DNA of 64,000 nt, from the NCBI GenBank assembly GCA_020630435.1, contig JAHDBJ010000009.1, positions 1 through 64,000 of the forward strand. Direction: 5' to 3'. Shown here in pieces: positions 1 to 10,142 of the stretch. How positions within the stretch are numbered: position 1 is the first letter of the stretch; each line of letters begins with the position of its first letter. Origin of the DNA: Saprospiraceae bacterium (GTDB lineage: Bacteria; Bacteroidota; Bacteroidia; Chitinophagales; Saprospiraceae). A program made the translations under genes and the position numbers. The notes beneath the pieces are model-generated. The model saw nothing but the letters and a program-made list of their open reading frames with translations, was not told the DNA's origin and made no database searches.

Positions 1-3000
1 CGTTTACAACGGCGAGTGGCACAGCAGGAAATGGTGATATAAATATTACGATATGCGATAATGCTGATGCAAGTTGTTGTATACCAGTAACGATACCCGA
101 CCCAGGAACTTGTTCAGGAACGTGTAATATCACAAGTGATGGCTTATCGAATATAGGGTGTAATACAGGAGCGAGTTCAAGTGATGCATCAGACGACTAC
201 ATTACCTTTGATTTGGATGTAAATGGTTCAAATGTAGGAAGTAGTTATACAGTAAGTGTTGTTAGTGGAGCGACAAGTATTACACCGACGAGTGGTAATT
301 ATGGAACAATATCTAGTTATGAATTAAATGGCGGCACGTCAGGGAATGGAGATGTAGTAATTCGAATTACAGATGCTAGTGATTCAAATTGTACATTTGA
401 TGTAACAATTACTGACCCAGGAACTTGTTCAACAGCTTGTGCCTTGACAATAAGCTCATCGAGTGCAAGTTGTGAAGACAATAGTACTCCGAGTGATTCC
501 TCAGATGATTTCTATGTAGTAAGTGTCGGTGCGAGTGTGGTGAATGGTGGGACGAGTGGACAATTTGAGGTCTTGAATGGAGGGGTGAGTTTAGGAACAT
601 TTACATATGGTACAGGAGGTACAGTGAATATTGCAGCAGATGGAAGTAGTGTAACTTTAACTTATAGAGATGTAGACGATAATACTTGTGAAAATACTGT
701 AGACTTAGGAGTATTGACACCTTGTTCAACAGCTTGTGTATTAACAATAGACGAACTTACTGCTGTATGTAATGATGAAGGAACAGGAACAGCTGATGAT
801 GATACCCATACAGCAACAATTAACGTTTCTGGAACGAATATAGGTGCAAGTGGAATGTATGAAGTCGTAATTGATGGTAATGTTGTTGCAACATTGCCCT
901 ATGGTACAGACGAAACCTTTAACTTAGATAATACCTATAGAGGTGACTATAGTGTTATAGTAAGAGATGTAGACGATAATAGTTGTACGGCAAATCAAGA
1001 TTTTGATTCCCCTTTAAATCCTTGTTCAAATTGTAATATATCAATTACAGACATTGATGTAATACCAACAACTTGTGGAGAGGACAATGGACAAATCGTA
1101 ATTACATCAACAGGAGCGAGTGGAACAGAAGAGTTTAGTATTGATGGAGGAACAACTTTCCAAACAACGAATACTTTTACAGATTTGCCAGAAGGTAATT
1201 ATTCTATTGTTATTAAAGATAATAAGGATTGTACGGATACAGATAATGTTGATATTGCATCATCTATTAGACCAACACTTACAATTTCTACATTAGACGA
1301 TGATTTATGTCAAGGGGAAGATGCTATTATCGAATTTGATTTTACGGGCATAAATGGAGCATTATATGATGTGGTATTAAATGATGGTACGAATGATATT
1401 ACAATAGAGGATATAGGCGATTTATCGACGCATACGCTTCCTATTACTCAAACAACAATATTCACAGTCGTTTCTTTCGCATATGCTAATCAAACACCGA
1501 ATTGTGAACAGAATGATGGTACACAAGCACTTACATTCACTCTTAATTTAGCCGCTACCAATACAATTGATCAAACGCTTTGTTCAGGAGAAACACTAAC
1601 AGTAGGAACAGAAGTATTTGATGCTAACCGACCTAGTGGAGTAGTCACGTTGACTGCTGCTGCTACAAATGGCTGTGATTCAATTGTAACTGTTAATTTA
1701 TTATTCTTAGAACTATCATCAACAATTACGGCTACTTGTTTCGATAATAATACACCAGTATTGACAACAGATGATATTTATAATGTTAATATAAATGTAG
1801 AAGCAACTAATGCAGGAATAAGTGGAATGTATGAAGTAGTAGTAGGAGGAAATGTTATTGAAACATTTGGATATGGAATAGATCAGACTTTTGTATTACT
1901 GGCAGATGGTACAGATGTTACATTGACAATTCGAGATGCAGATAATAATACTTGTACGATTACTGAGCCACTTGGAACATTAGCACCGTGTTCAGCAGGT
2001 TGTGCTTTAGAAATTACCAGTCTTACACCAACCCATACAACTTGTGGAACGGATAATGGGGCGGTACAAATAGTGACAAGTGGAGAAATAGGTACAGTAG
2101 AATACAGTATAGATGGAATTAATTTTGTTACAACTGATGTGATTGCCAATTTGCCTGCTGGAGATTATATGATTACTGTCAGAGATACTGAAGACTGTAC
2201 AGATACAGAACAAATAACAATTAATGATTCGGATAGTCCAACGATTGGAGTTAGTACAGTTACTCCGAATATTTGTTTTGGTCAGATACCAACATTAAGT
2301 TTTGATTTTGAAGGAATTGATGGAGAATTGTATAATGTAGTATTAACGGATGGAAATACGAATATATCCTTTGATAATGTCGCAGACAATGAAGTCGTTT
2401 CATTGCCTATATTACCAATCGGCATAACTTCGTTCTCCGTCGTTTCATTTGAATATGCGAATATCTCTCCAAACTGTGTTCAAACAGCTAGTGATGTATC
2501 ACTAACGTTTACAGTTAATGAGAGAACGACAAATGAAATTGACACGACTCTATGCTCTAGTGATTTCTTCTTAGTAAATGGAGTGCGTTATGGAGCAGGA
2601 GGAGAACTTTTTGGACAAGAAGTATTAACGGGAGGGAATAATAATGGTTGTGATTCGATTATTAATATCCAAGTAACACTCCTAGAAGATATGATGGGAA
2701 TTGTTCAAGATACAATTTGTAATACAAATGATACCTATCAAATTGTCATTGAAGTAACAGGAGGAGATCCTACAACGTATCAAGAGACGAATAATAATGG
2801 AACATTCTCTGGAAATATCTTTACATCAAATGAATTTACAAATGGCGATCCTTATGCCTTCACATTCATTGATGATTTTGGTTGTGAACCATTAGTCATT
2901 TCAGGCTCTAATAATTGTAATTGTAAAACAAGAGCAGGTTCTTTAGGAACAAATACTTTATTTGTTTGTGAAGACGAATTGGCAATAGCAACAAGTACAG

Positions 3001-4541
3001 GTGTTTTCCTTGAGCAAGAAGATGTTATTGAATTTATCTTGCATGATGGTACAATGACAAGCATAGGTAACATACTAGGCACGAATAATGTTCCAGAATT
3101 CAGCTTTGATGCAGATATAATGAATTATGGCGACATTTATTACATAACGCCAAGAGCAGGAAATGATGACGGTTCAGGGCTTCCAGATTTAGATGATGAA
3201 TGTTTATCGGTTGGACCAGGTACTCCAGTTGTCTTTGACAAACAAGGGGCGGCATCTTTTGACCTTAGTGCAAACGCAGTTTGTTCAGGAGAGTCAGTAA
3301 CAATCACGTTTAATATTGATGGTATTGCGCCTTATGATCTTATCTATTCAGATGGGGCTAATACATTTACATTAACAGGTATAAATGATGGGCATCAAAT
3401 TCAAGTGAATCCAACAGTAACAACTACATATACTATAGTTTTAATTACAGATGCTGTTCAAGGGTGTAATAATTTTGATATTCCATCTAATGCTCAAACA
3501 GTAGCGGTTAATAGTATCGATGTTAATGTAGAATCTTCAGATTATGATGGTTTCGGAGTAACCTGTGCAGGAGCTGATGATGGGTTTGCGACAGCAACAG
3601 CGACTGGAGGACTCAGCCCCTATATATATAATTGGAGTACTGGATTTACAGGGAATACTGTTCAAGGTTTAAGTGCGGATTCAACATATTATGTAACGAT
3701 TACAGACGATACAGGTTGTTCTGTTATTGATAGTGTAATGCTAACAGAACCATCAGATATGCAAATTTTCTATAGTATGACACCACCACTTTGTTTTAAT
3801 GGAAGCAATGGAGAAATTGCAATTGATTCAGTAACAGGTGGTGCGGGAGATTATATGTATGCTTTAGATGATGGAGATGGAAGTGGATTGAATTTTAGAC
3901 CTAGAGGCGTTTTCCGTTTCTTGAGAGCTGGCGTTTATACTATTGTTGTAGAAGATGCCAATGGTTGTCAAGCTAGCGAAGAAGTTGTTGTCACAGAACC
4001 AACAGGTTTACAATTTACGCTAGGACAAGATACAACCATACGTTTAGGAGACAGTTTACAGATTACAGGAATAAATGTTCCAGCAGTATTAGATACTCTT
4101 ATTTGGGAACCAGAGAGGTGGTTGTCTTGTACAGATTGTTTAGATCCTGTAATTAAACCATTACGTTCGACGAATTATGCCTTGACACTAATAGATGAAA
4201 ACGGATGCCAATATCGAGATGAGATGCTTATAACGGTTATTAACAAAGGAGTATTTGTACCAAATGTTCTCTATCCGAAAAGTGGCAATGATAACAATAA
4301 CGGAATAACCGTTTATGCAGGCTCAGAAGTTGAAGTCATCGAAGATTTTAAAATCTTCGATCGTTGGGGGGCTTTAGTGTATTCTCGTGAGAACTTCCAG
4401 CCCAATAATCCTACAGATGGTTGGAAGGGAGAATTTAGAACTCAAGAGATGTCTCCTGCTGTCTTTGTTTATTATGTCAAAGTTCGCTATATAGATGGCA
4501 CTACGGAATTATTTAAAGGAGATATAACGATACTACGATAG
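1..4541 (+). CDS. Giant repeat-rich surface adhesin with C-terminal T9SS type B (CHU_C) domain, 5'-truncated by window edge
   Basis: The reading frame is open from base 3, so the gene begins before the window; about 1512 codons are visible. The protein is an exported, cysteine- and threonine-rich array of immunoglobulin-like modules. Modules recur with closing motifs such as DPGTCS or PCSTAC. A longer block of about 320 residues starting near base 1029 (CNISITDIDV...TTCGEDNG) recurs near base 2000 (CALEITSLTP...TTCGTDNG). Near bases 3535-4000 two SprB-type repeats are seen (TCAGADDGFATATATGG and LCFNGSNGEIAIDSVTGG). The last ~95 residues (VFVPNVLYPKSGNDNNN, FKIFDRWGALVYSR, GDITILR) match the gliding-motility-associated C-terminal domain that directs type IX secretion and cell-surface attachment. 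The family role is adhesion or gliding; the ligand is unknown. The gene ends at a strong hairpin terminator and stands alone. Confidence 0.9.
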   Translation, partial: FTTASGTAGNGDINITICDNADASCCIPVTIPDPGTCSGTCNITSDGLSNIGCNTGASSSDASDDYITFDLDVNGSNVGSSYTVSVVSGATSITPTSGNYGTISSYELNGGTSGNGDVVIRITDASDSNCTFDVTITDPGTCSTACALTISSSSASCEDNSTPSDSSDDFYVVSVGASVVNGGTSGQFEVLNGGVSLGTFTYGTGGTVNIAADGSSVTLTYRDVDDNTCENTVDLGVLTPCSTACVLTIDELTAVCNDEGTGTADDDTHTATINVSGTNIGASGMYEVVIDGNVVATLPYGTDETFNLDNTYRGDYSVIVRDVDDNSCTANQDFDSPLNPCSNCNISITDIDVIPTTCGEDNGQIVITSTGASGTEEFSIDGGTTFQTTNTFTDLPEGNYSIVIKDNKDCTDTDNVDIASSIRPTLTISTLDDDLCQGEDAIIEFDFTGINGALYDVVLNDGTNDITIEDIGDLSTHTLPITQTTIFTVVSFAYANQTPNCEQNDGTQALTFTLNLAATNTIDQTLCSGETLTVGTEVFDANRPSGVVTLTAAATNGCDSIVTVNLLFLELSSTITATCFDNNTPVLTTDDIYNVNINVEATNAGISGMYEVVVGGNVIETFGYGIDQTFVLLADGTDVTLTIRDADNNTCTITEPLGTLAPCSAGCALEITSLTPTHTTCGTDNGAVQIVTSGEIGTVEYSIDGINFVTTDVIANLPAGDYMITVRDTEDCTDTEQITINDSDSPTIGVSTVTPNICFGQIPTLSFDFEGIDGELYNVVLTDGNTNISFDNVADNEVVSLPILPIGITSFSVVSFEYANISPNCVQTASDVSLTFTVNERTTNEIDTTLCSSDFFLVNGVRYGAGGELFGQEVLTGGNNNGCDSIINIQVTLLEDMMGIVQDTICNTNDTYQIVIEVTGGDPTTYQETNNNGTFSGNIFTSNEFTNGDPYAFTFIDDFGCEPLVISGSNNCNCKTRAGSLGTNTLFVCEDELAIATSTGVFLEQEDVIEFILHDGTMTSIGNILGTNNVPEFSFDADIMNYGDIYYITPRAGNDDGSGLPDLDDECLSVGPGTPVVFDKQGAASFDLSANAVCSGESVTITFNIDGIAPYDLIYSDGANTFTLTGINDGHQIQVNPTVTTTYTIVLITDAVQGCNNFDIPSNAQTVAVNSIDVNVESSDYDGFGVTCAGADDGFATATATGGLSPYIYNWSTGFTGNTVQGLSADSTYYVTITDDTGCSVIDSVMLTEPSDMQIFYSMTPPLCFNGSNGEIAIDSVTGGAGDYMYALDDGDGSGLNFRPRGVFRFLRAGVYTIVVEDANGCQASEEVVVTEPTGLQFTLGQDTTIRLGDSLQITGINVPAVLDTLIWEPERWLSCTDCLDPVIKPLRSTNYALTLIDENGCQYRDEMLITVINKGVFVPNVLYPKSGNDNNNGITVYAGSEVEVIEDFKIFDRWGALVYSRENFQPNNPTDGWKGEFRTQEMSPAVFVYYVKVRYIDGTTELFKGDITILR

Positions 4542-4565
4542 AAAATTATTGAAATTTTAAAAGTC

Positions 4566-4602
4566 AAAAAGGCTGTTTCTATATTTTAGAAATAGCCTTT
4601 TT
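4566..4602 (+). terminator. Rho-independent terminator of the adhesin gene
   Basis: A 16-bp stem (4566-4581 and 4587-4602) with one G-U pair and a 5-nt loop ends in a T-run, 24 bases after the adhesin stop codon. Confidence 0.85.
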
Positions 4603-4726
4603 GAATGATGGAACAAAGCTATTAGACAATAGGTTGTGTTAATGTTTAAAATGCATAGTTATTTTTTTTAGTATAAAATAACAAGACTATTCAATATAAA
4701 AACTCGCATTTCCGACACGAAATACA

Positions 4727-4734
4727 TATTTTTG
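4727..4734 (+). promoter_or_regulatory. Putative Bacteroidota -7 element upstream of ftsK
   Basis: TATTTTTG fits the TAnnTTTG -7 consensus of Bacteroidota primary sigma promoters and lies 36 bases before the ftsK ATG. No clear TTG -33 element is visible, so this is moderate evidence only. Confidence 0.45.
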
Positions 4735-4770
4735 TACCTTATACAATCATAATACACGACAAGCATACAC

Positions 4771-7191
4771 ATGGCAGCCGCTAGAAAAAAGAAGAGTAAA
4801 ACACAGCTATCCTTTAAAATGGGGATTAATGATGAGCGTATTCCTAAACTAGGAGGGGTTGTCTGTTTATTCCTAGCACTCATTCTTTTTATTGCCTTTA
4901 CATCATACATTTTTACATGGAAGGCCGATCAAAATCATGTAATGAAATTTTCTTGGGAATTGCTTATTCATAGAGAAGTAGCGATGTCAAATTGGTTAGG
5001 AAGACTAGGGGCTATTCTATCACATCAATTTTTTTATTGGTGGTTTGGTTTGCCTTCGTATTTGATTGTTTTTTTACTTGGAATATCAGGAGTTGCATTA
5101 ATTCAACGAACGCCCTTTAGCAGATTATGGAAAGTATTTCGTTATGCTTTTTGGTTAATGCTTTTTTCTTCAGTTTTTTTAGCTTTTTGTTTTAGTACTT
5201 CTGAATTCCCATGGGGAGGAACATTTGGCTCTAGCGTTAGTGGCTGGCTTACAAATTTTTTAGGAACATCTGGGATGTTTGTGTTTTTCGTAGCAGTTAT
5301 TATAGGATTCTTTATATGGGTATTTAATCCTAACTTCAATGAATTTTCTTATAAGAAATTCTCTTCGGATTTTTACACTTATTGGAATAATCTTGTTAAT
5401 GGTAGAAAAAAGAAACCTAAACCATCTGCTCCAATACCCTTAAAACCAAAAGGAATTACAAAACCTGTTCAAGAAGAAAAAGATTTTGAATTCTCAGATG
5501 AGCATTTACCTCAAGGGGAGCAACTAGAATTTGATTTGGTTGATAAAAATAATTATACACCGACCAACAAGGAAAGTTTAAAAAAAGGAGAAGGAGAACT
5601 CGAAATTAATGTCCCTTCTGCTTCTGAATCCGAAAACAATTTATCGGTAACGGTAGAAAACCAAAGCCATAGCGAGCCTTACGATCCAACGCTTGATTTA
5701 TCGCATTATGAACATCCAGTACTGCAATTGTTAAATGATTATGACAATACAGAAATAGATATTGATAGAGCGGAATTGCAAGCAAATAAAGACCAAATTA
5801 TTGAAACGCTTTTAAATTATAAAATAGAAATTGTAAAAATAAAAGCGACAATTGGACCTACGGTTACACTCTATGAGATTGTGCCTGCGCCAGGAGTTCG
5901 GATTTCTAAAATTAAAAATCTAGAAGATGATATAGCCTTGAGCCTTGCCGCTTTGGGAATTCGTATCATTGCACCAATACCAGGTAAAGGAACAATAGGG
6001 ATAGAAGTACCCAATAAAAAGCCTAGGATCGTTTCGCTCAAAGAGGTCTTAATGTCGGATAAATTTCGGAATGCCAAAATGGATTTACCCATCGCATTAG
6101 GAAAAACAATTTCGAATGAAGTCTTCATTGCAGATTTGGCAAAGATGCCACACCTCTTAATGGCAGGAGCAACGGGACAAGGAAAATCTGTAGGGATTAA
6201 TACAATTTTATGCTCTCTGTTATACAAAAAACACCCCTCTCAAATCAAATTGGTCTTAATCGATCCGAAGAAAGTGGAGTTGTTTCCGTACAGTAAGTTA
6301 GACAATCATTTCCTTGCTTTCTTACCAGGAGAAGATGAACCGATTACAACAGAAACCAATAAGGTTGTTCATACCTTAAATTCACTATGCATTGAAATGG
6401 ATCAACGGTATAATTTATTAAAAAATGCACACGTTAGAAATATTAGAGAGTATAATGAGAAGTTTGTAAAACGATCATTGAATCCCTTAAATGGACATCG
6501 ATTTTTACCATTTATTATATTAGTCATTGATGAGTTTGCAGATTTGATTATGACAGCGGGTAAAGAAATCGAATTGCCAATAGGTCGATTAGCACAATTA
6601 GCACGGGCGGTAGGAATTCACTTAATTATTGCAACTCAAAGACCATCTGTAAATATTATTACAGGAGTAATTAAAGCCAACTTCCCTGCTCGTATTGCTT
6701 ATAAAGTATCCTCAAAGATTGATTCCCGTACAATTTTAGATGGGGGAGGAGCTGACCAGTTGATTGGTCGAGGAGATATGCTCCTATCTGTCGGAGCAGA
6801 TGTGATAAGATTACAATGTGCTTTTGTAGATACCCCCGAAGTGGAAAGTGTTATTGATTTTATCAGTAATCAACAAGGTTATCCAACACCATTCTACTTG
6901 CCAGAATTTCATGGCGACGATGAGGTGCATGGAGCAACAGGAATTAAAATATCAGAATTAGATGAAAACTTTGAAGATGCTGCTCGATTAGTTGTTCAAA
7001 ATCAATCAGGATCTACTTCAATGATTCAACGAAAACTAAGGCTAGGATATAACCGTGCAGGGCGTATAATGGATCAAATGGAGGCATTAGGCATCGTTGG
7101 CCCTAGTGAAGGAAGCAAAGCTAGAGAAGTATTGATTTATGATGAAATCGAATTGATGAAGTATCTAGATAAATTGAAAAATAAGAATTAA
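4771..7191 (+). CDS. ftsK: DNA translocase FtsK/SpoIIIE family
   Basis: A septal DNA pump that moves chromosome termini into daughter cells and helps XerCD dimer resolution. The 806-aa protein has four N-terminal membrane helices (about residues 28-190), a charged linker (about 210-310), and the motor domain. Walker A is AGATGQGKS near residue 466; Walker B is LVIDEFADL near residue 585. The C-terminal winged-helix gamma domain (about 735-800) contains RKLRLGYNRAGRIMDQME, the usual KOPS-reading module. Length and order are typical for Bacteroidota FtsK. The ATG at 4771 follows a candidate TAnnTTTG element. The next gene begins 28 bases downstream on the same strand and is probably co-transcribed. 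Confidence 0.95.
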   Translation: MAAARKKKSKTQLSFKMGINDERIPKLGGVVCLFLALILFIAFTSYIFTWKADQNHVMKFSWELLIHREVAMSNWLGRLGAILSHQFFYWWFGLPSYLIVFLLGISGVALIQRTPFSRLWKVFRYAFWLMLFSSVFLAFCFSTSEFPWGGTFGSSVSGWLTNFLGTSGMFVFFVAVIIGFFIWVFNPNFNEFSYKKFSSDFYTYWNNLVNGRKKKPKPSAPIPLKPKGITKPVQEEKDFEFSDEHLPQGEQLEFDLVDKNNYTPTNKESLKKGEGELEINVPSASESENNLSVTVENQSHSEPYDPTLDLSHYEHPVLQLLNDYDNTEIDIDRAELQANKDQIIETLLNYKIEIVKIKATIGPTVTLYEIVPAPGVRISKIKNLEDDIALSLAALGIRIIAPIPGKGTIGIEVPNKKPRIVSLKEVLMSDKFRNAKMDLPIALGKTISNEVFIADLAKMPHLLMAGATGQGKSVGINTILCSLLYKKHPSQIKLVLIDPKKVELFPYSKLDNHFLAFLPGEDEPITTETNKVVHTLNSLCIEMDQRYNLLKNAHVRNIREYNEKFVKRSLNPLNGHRFLPFIILVIDEFADLIMTAGKEIELPIGRLAQLARAVGIHLIIATQRPSVNIITGVIKANFPARIAYKVSSKIDSRTILDGGGADQLIGRGDMLLSVGADVIRLQCAFVDTPEVESVIDFISNQQGYPTPFYLPEFHGDDEVHGATGIKISELDENFEDAARLVVQNQSGSTSMIQRKLRLGYNRAGRIMDQMEALGIVGPSEGSKAREVLIYDEIELMKYLDKLKNKN

Positions 7192-7219
7192 TCTTTTTTA
7201 TAAAAACGAAAAACCCAAC

Positions 7220-8779
7220 ATGGAAATACTGGTTATTACAGGACCGCCATACTCAGGTAAAGGAACACAATGTGGAATCTTAAAATCACAAGTCGGTTAC
7301 GAACATATTTCAACAGGCGATAGAATTCGTCAAGAAAAAGAAGAACAGACATCTATCGGTCGATTGATGTCAGAATACGAAGAGAAAGGCGATTTAGTAC
7401 CTGATTATATTATGAAGGATTTGCTAGGGCAAATTATTGATGAAAATTTGGATAAGGAAGGCATCATTCTGGATGGTTATCCTAGAACGATTCCACAAGT
7501 AGATACACTTATAGATTTGGTAGAATCGAAAAACTTGAGGATTGAAAAAATTATCAATATTGAAGTTCCTAAAGAAGAATTATTAGAGCGTGCTGGAAAA
7601 AGAGCAGAAACTTCTGATAGAGTAGACGATAAAAATGTAGATACACATCTCAAACGGATTCAAGTCTTTGAAGCTTCAACAAGACCAGCTATTGAATATA
7701 TGAAAACAAAGTTGGATGTCCTAACATTCGACGGAATGGGAAGCATAGAAGAAGTAACCCAAAGGATAAAAAGCAGTCTTTTTCCCGAAGAGACCGTTCA
7801 ACCAGTTTCGACTTGGGAACAAAATCGCCTAGATTTAAGCCCTGTACAAGATGCTGTTCAAGAAATTAGAGCAGAAGTGAGTAAAGTGATTATTGGTCAA
7901 GGAGAAATGTTAGATTTACTCCTAGCAGGTTTATTTGTGGGAGGGCATATCTTACTGGAAGGAGTACCAGGAATTGCCAAAACATTGATAGCTAAATTAC
8001 TGGCACAAACCATATCGGCAGATTTTACCCGCATTCAATTTACACCAGACTTGATGCCATCAGATGTTGTCGGAACGACTATATATAATTTGAATACCTC
8101 TTCTTTTAGTTTTAATAAAGGCCCAATATTCTCTAATCTGGTACTCATCGATGAGATTAATCGTGCACCAGCAAAAACGCAAGCTGCCCTTTTTGAGGTG
8201 ATGGCTGAAAAGCAGGTTACAGTAGATGGGACAACCCATTTGATGGAATTTCCATTTTTTGTATTAGCGACACAAAATCCAATTGAACAAGAAGGGACGT
8301 ATAAATTGCCCGAAGCGCAGTTGGATAGATTTTTATTTAAAATCAATATACAATATCCAGACTTAGAAGAAGAAAAATTGATCCTACGTCGTTTTAAAAA
8401 TGATTTTAAACAAGAACAAACCAAAGAGGTTAAAGCTGTCATGACTGCCGAACGGATTAAACAATGTCAAGAGTTAGTCGAAAAAGTACATATTAAAGAT
8501 GAATTACTAGACTACATTGCGAATATCATACACAATACAAGAAATAGTGGTGACCTTTTTCTAGGCGCATCTCCAAGAGCTTCACTGGCAATAATGCAAA
8601 CAGCAAAGGCAATTGCAGCGATGTCGGGAAGAGATTTTGTAACACCTGATGATATTCAGTTTGTAGCTTATCCTGTGCTTAATCATCGGATTATTCTTAC
8701 TCCCGAGCGGGAAATGGAAGGCTACTTTACAAAGGACGTAATAGATGATATTATCAAGCGAATTGAAGTGCCAAGATAG
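7220..8779 (+). CDS. Adenylate kinase-MoxR AAA+ ATPase fusion protein
   Basis: One uninterrupted 519-aa frame encodes two enzymes. Residues 1-190 are adenylate kinase: P-loop GPPYSGKGTQ (8-17), AMP-site STGDRIRQ, GIILDGYPRT, and the LID/core motif TSDRVDDKNVDTHLKRI, of the short-LID type without zinc cysteines. Residues about 205-519 are a complete MoxR-family AAA+ ATPase: Walker A LLEGVPGIAKT near 245, the FTPDLMPSDVVGT signature, Walker B LVLIDEINRAPAKTQAALFE near 307, sensor 1 VLATQNPIEQEGTY, and the arginine-finger segment LPEAQLDRFLF. Adenylate kinase interconverts ATP, ADP and AMP; MoxR ATPases act as chaperone-like remodelers, usually beside DUF58/VWA genes. Here the DUF58 gene is at about 52 kb instead. 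There is no stop codon or plausible internal start at the junction. The gene is close behind ftsK and converges with the next one, with one base between the stop codons. Confidence 0.9.
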   Translation: MEILVITGPPYSGKGTQCGILKSQVGYEHISTGDRIRQEKEEQTSIGRLMSEYEEKGDLVPDYIMKDLLGQIIDENLDKEGIILDGYPRTIPQVDTLIDLVESKNLRIEKIINIEVPKEELLERAGKRAETSDRVDDKNVDTHLKRIQVFEASTRPAIEYMKTKLDVLTFDGMGSIEEVTQRIKSSLFPEETVQPVSTWEQNRLDLSPVQDAVQEIRAEVSKVIIGQGEMLDLLLAGLFVGGHILLEGVPGIAKTLIAKLLAQTISADFTRIQFTPDLMPSDVVGTTIYNLNTSSFSFNKGPIFSNLVLIDEINRAPAKTQAALFEVMAEKQVTVDGTTHLMEFPFFVLATQNPIEQEGTYKLPEAQLDRFLFKINIQYPDLEEEKLILRRFKNDFKQEQTKEVKAVMTAERIKQCQELVEKVHIKDELLDYIANIIHNTRNSGDLFLGASPRASLAIMQTAKAIAAMSGRDFVTPDDIQFVAYPVLNHRIILTPEREMEGYFTKDVIDDIIKRIEVPR

Positions 8780-8780
8780 T

Positions 8781-9932
8781 TTATTTTAACAGACTTTCTA
8801 GATAGTGTTCCTGAATACCATAGGCATTTTTTATGTTTTCAATGGCTTGCTGATTATCTGATTTTTGATTTGTTTTAATAGCTGTTATCATTAGATTTTT
8901 GGCAGTATGTTCAGAAGATATAAATTCAAAAACTTTCGTTTGGTATCCTGCTTGTTCTAGGAGTAAAGCTCGGATGCCATCTGTAATTAATTCTGCTTGT
9001 CGTTCTAATAATATCCCATGTTCTAAAATTGGCTTCAAAGGCGATTGCACCTTCATTGCTTTTCGAATTTGTTTATGACAACAAGGTGCAACAATAATGA
9101 TTTTTGCACCAGACTGAATGCCTTTTGCAATGGCAATATCTGTAGCAGTATCACAAGCGTGTAAAGCAATAAGTATGTCCAAATCATCTACTTGGTAATC
9201 AAAAATATCAGAAGCTACAAAATCAAGTTGTTCAAAACCAATTTTTGTCGCTAAACGATTACAAAAATCCACTAGATTCGAGCGTAGTTCTATACCTGTC
9301 AGTTGTAGGACAAATTGAAGCGTATTCTTTAAATAATCGTATAGTGCAAAGGTTAGATACCCCTTTCCAGAGCCCATATCGAGTATTCTAATATTATCTT
9401 TTAATCGAGCTTTTTGAATAAGGTGATCAACGATTTCAATATATTTATTGATTTGACGGTATTTTGCTTGCCCTTGTTTTAGAATTTGCCCATTTTTTGA
9501 GGCAATACCCATTTCTTGTAAATATATTTTATCGGTATGGACGAAGCGTTTTTTTGTTCTATCATGTGATTTATCAGGGAGTATCAGATGTGTAGGCTTT
9601 TGTTCAAGGAGTCTCGCCTTCCTTTTTTTATTATGTAAAAGATTATAATTTCGTTCTAATGTGAAGAGATTTCCATTTAGAAAATGATTGCCTAAATAGA
9701 CTTCCAATAAAACAATTCCTTCCTCAATACTATAATTTTTCACTTCATCTCTTTGTTCATATTGCATATGGAAAGATAACTTATCTACTCCTTTAATATG
9801 AACAAGTTTAAGTTGAATCTTTTTTAAATCACTAGGTTCTCCAATATGTCTACTAAGGATGAGCTTAACAAATAGTTGTTTTTGAATACTTTCTATTATT
9901 TTTCCAATAAATGTAGCTTTAGGTGCAGACAT
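8781..9932 (-). CDS. Class I SAM-dependent methyltransferase, Methyltransf_32 (METTL25/RRNAD1-like)
   Basis: The 383-aa cytosolic protein has a basic N-terminal half of about 150 residues and a Rossmann methyltransferase core. Motif I is ILDMGSGKGYLTFALYDYL near residue 180. The family-specific blocks LIALHACDTATDIAIAKG (near 255) and IIVAPCCHKQIR (near 282) identify the Methyltransf_32 group, related to eukaryotic METTL25 and RRNAD1. The N-terminal half contains PDKSHDRTKKRFV. The substrate is not known for bacterial members; RNA or ribosomal protein methylation is an inference from the relatives. It is convergent with the Adk-MoxR gene, and its start is the ATG at 9932. Confidence 0.8.
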   Translation of the reverse strand: MSAPKATFIGKIIESIQKQLFVKLILSRHIGEPSDLKKIQLKLVHIKGVDKLSFHMQYEQRDEVKNYSIEEGIVLLEVYLGNHFLNGNLFTLERNYNLLHNKKRKARLLEQKPTHLILPDKSHDRTKKRFVHTDKIYLQEMGIASKNGQILKQGQAKYRQINKYIEIVDHLIQKARLKDNIRILDMGSGKGYLTFALYDYLKNTLQFVLQLTGIELRSNLVDFCNRLATKIGFEQLDFVASDIFDYQVDDLDILIALHACDTATDIAIAKGIQSGAKIIIVAPCCHKQIRKAMKVQSPLKPILEHGILLERQAELITDGIRALLLEQAGYQTKVFEFISSEHTAKNLMITAIKTNQKSDNQQAIENIKNAYGIQEHYLESLLK

Positions 9933-10048
9933 TAGTTTTAGTTGAAAACTTGAAGATATAAATTAACGTTTATCCGATACAATATTATTTTTTATAGAAC
10001 AATATTAAAAATTCATCTAAGACTTCCTAGTAATTACAACAACCTTTC

Positions 10049-10056
10049 TAATTTTG
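10049..10056 (+). promoter_or_regulatory. Candidate -7 element for the S9 peptidase gene
   Basis: TAATTTTG matches TAnnTTTG, 86 bases upstream of the peptidase ATG in a 210-bp divergent spacer. No -33 motif is evident, and one such match by chance is possible in DNA this AT-rich. Confidence 0.3.
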
Positions 10057-10142
10057 TGTTTCAAAGTAAGGAAGTTGAGTATCAAAATGATTTGAAATAA
10101 ACGCATTGTACTCAATCATTCTTTTAATTTTATTTAAATTTA

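Noticed and set aside
213..213. ATG at 213 as start of the first adhesin
   Set aside because: The frame is open to the window edge with the same repeat type upstream, so this Met is internal.
1..4541. Repeats in the adhesin as possible CRISPR or tandem DNA repeats
   Set aside because: Spacing and bases vary; the periodicity is at the protein level.
4668..4910. Minus-strand frame across the ftsK start
   Set aside because: It is antisense to the ftsK start and spans its promoter; no domain or independent signals are visible.
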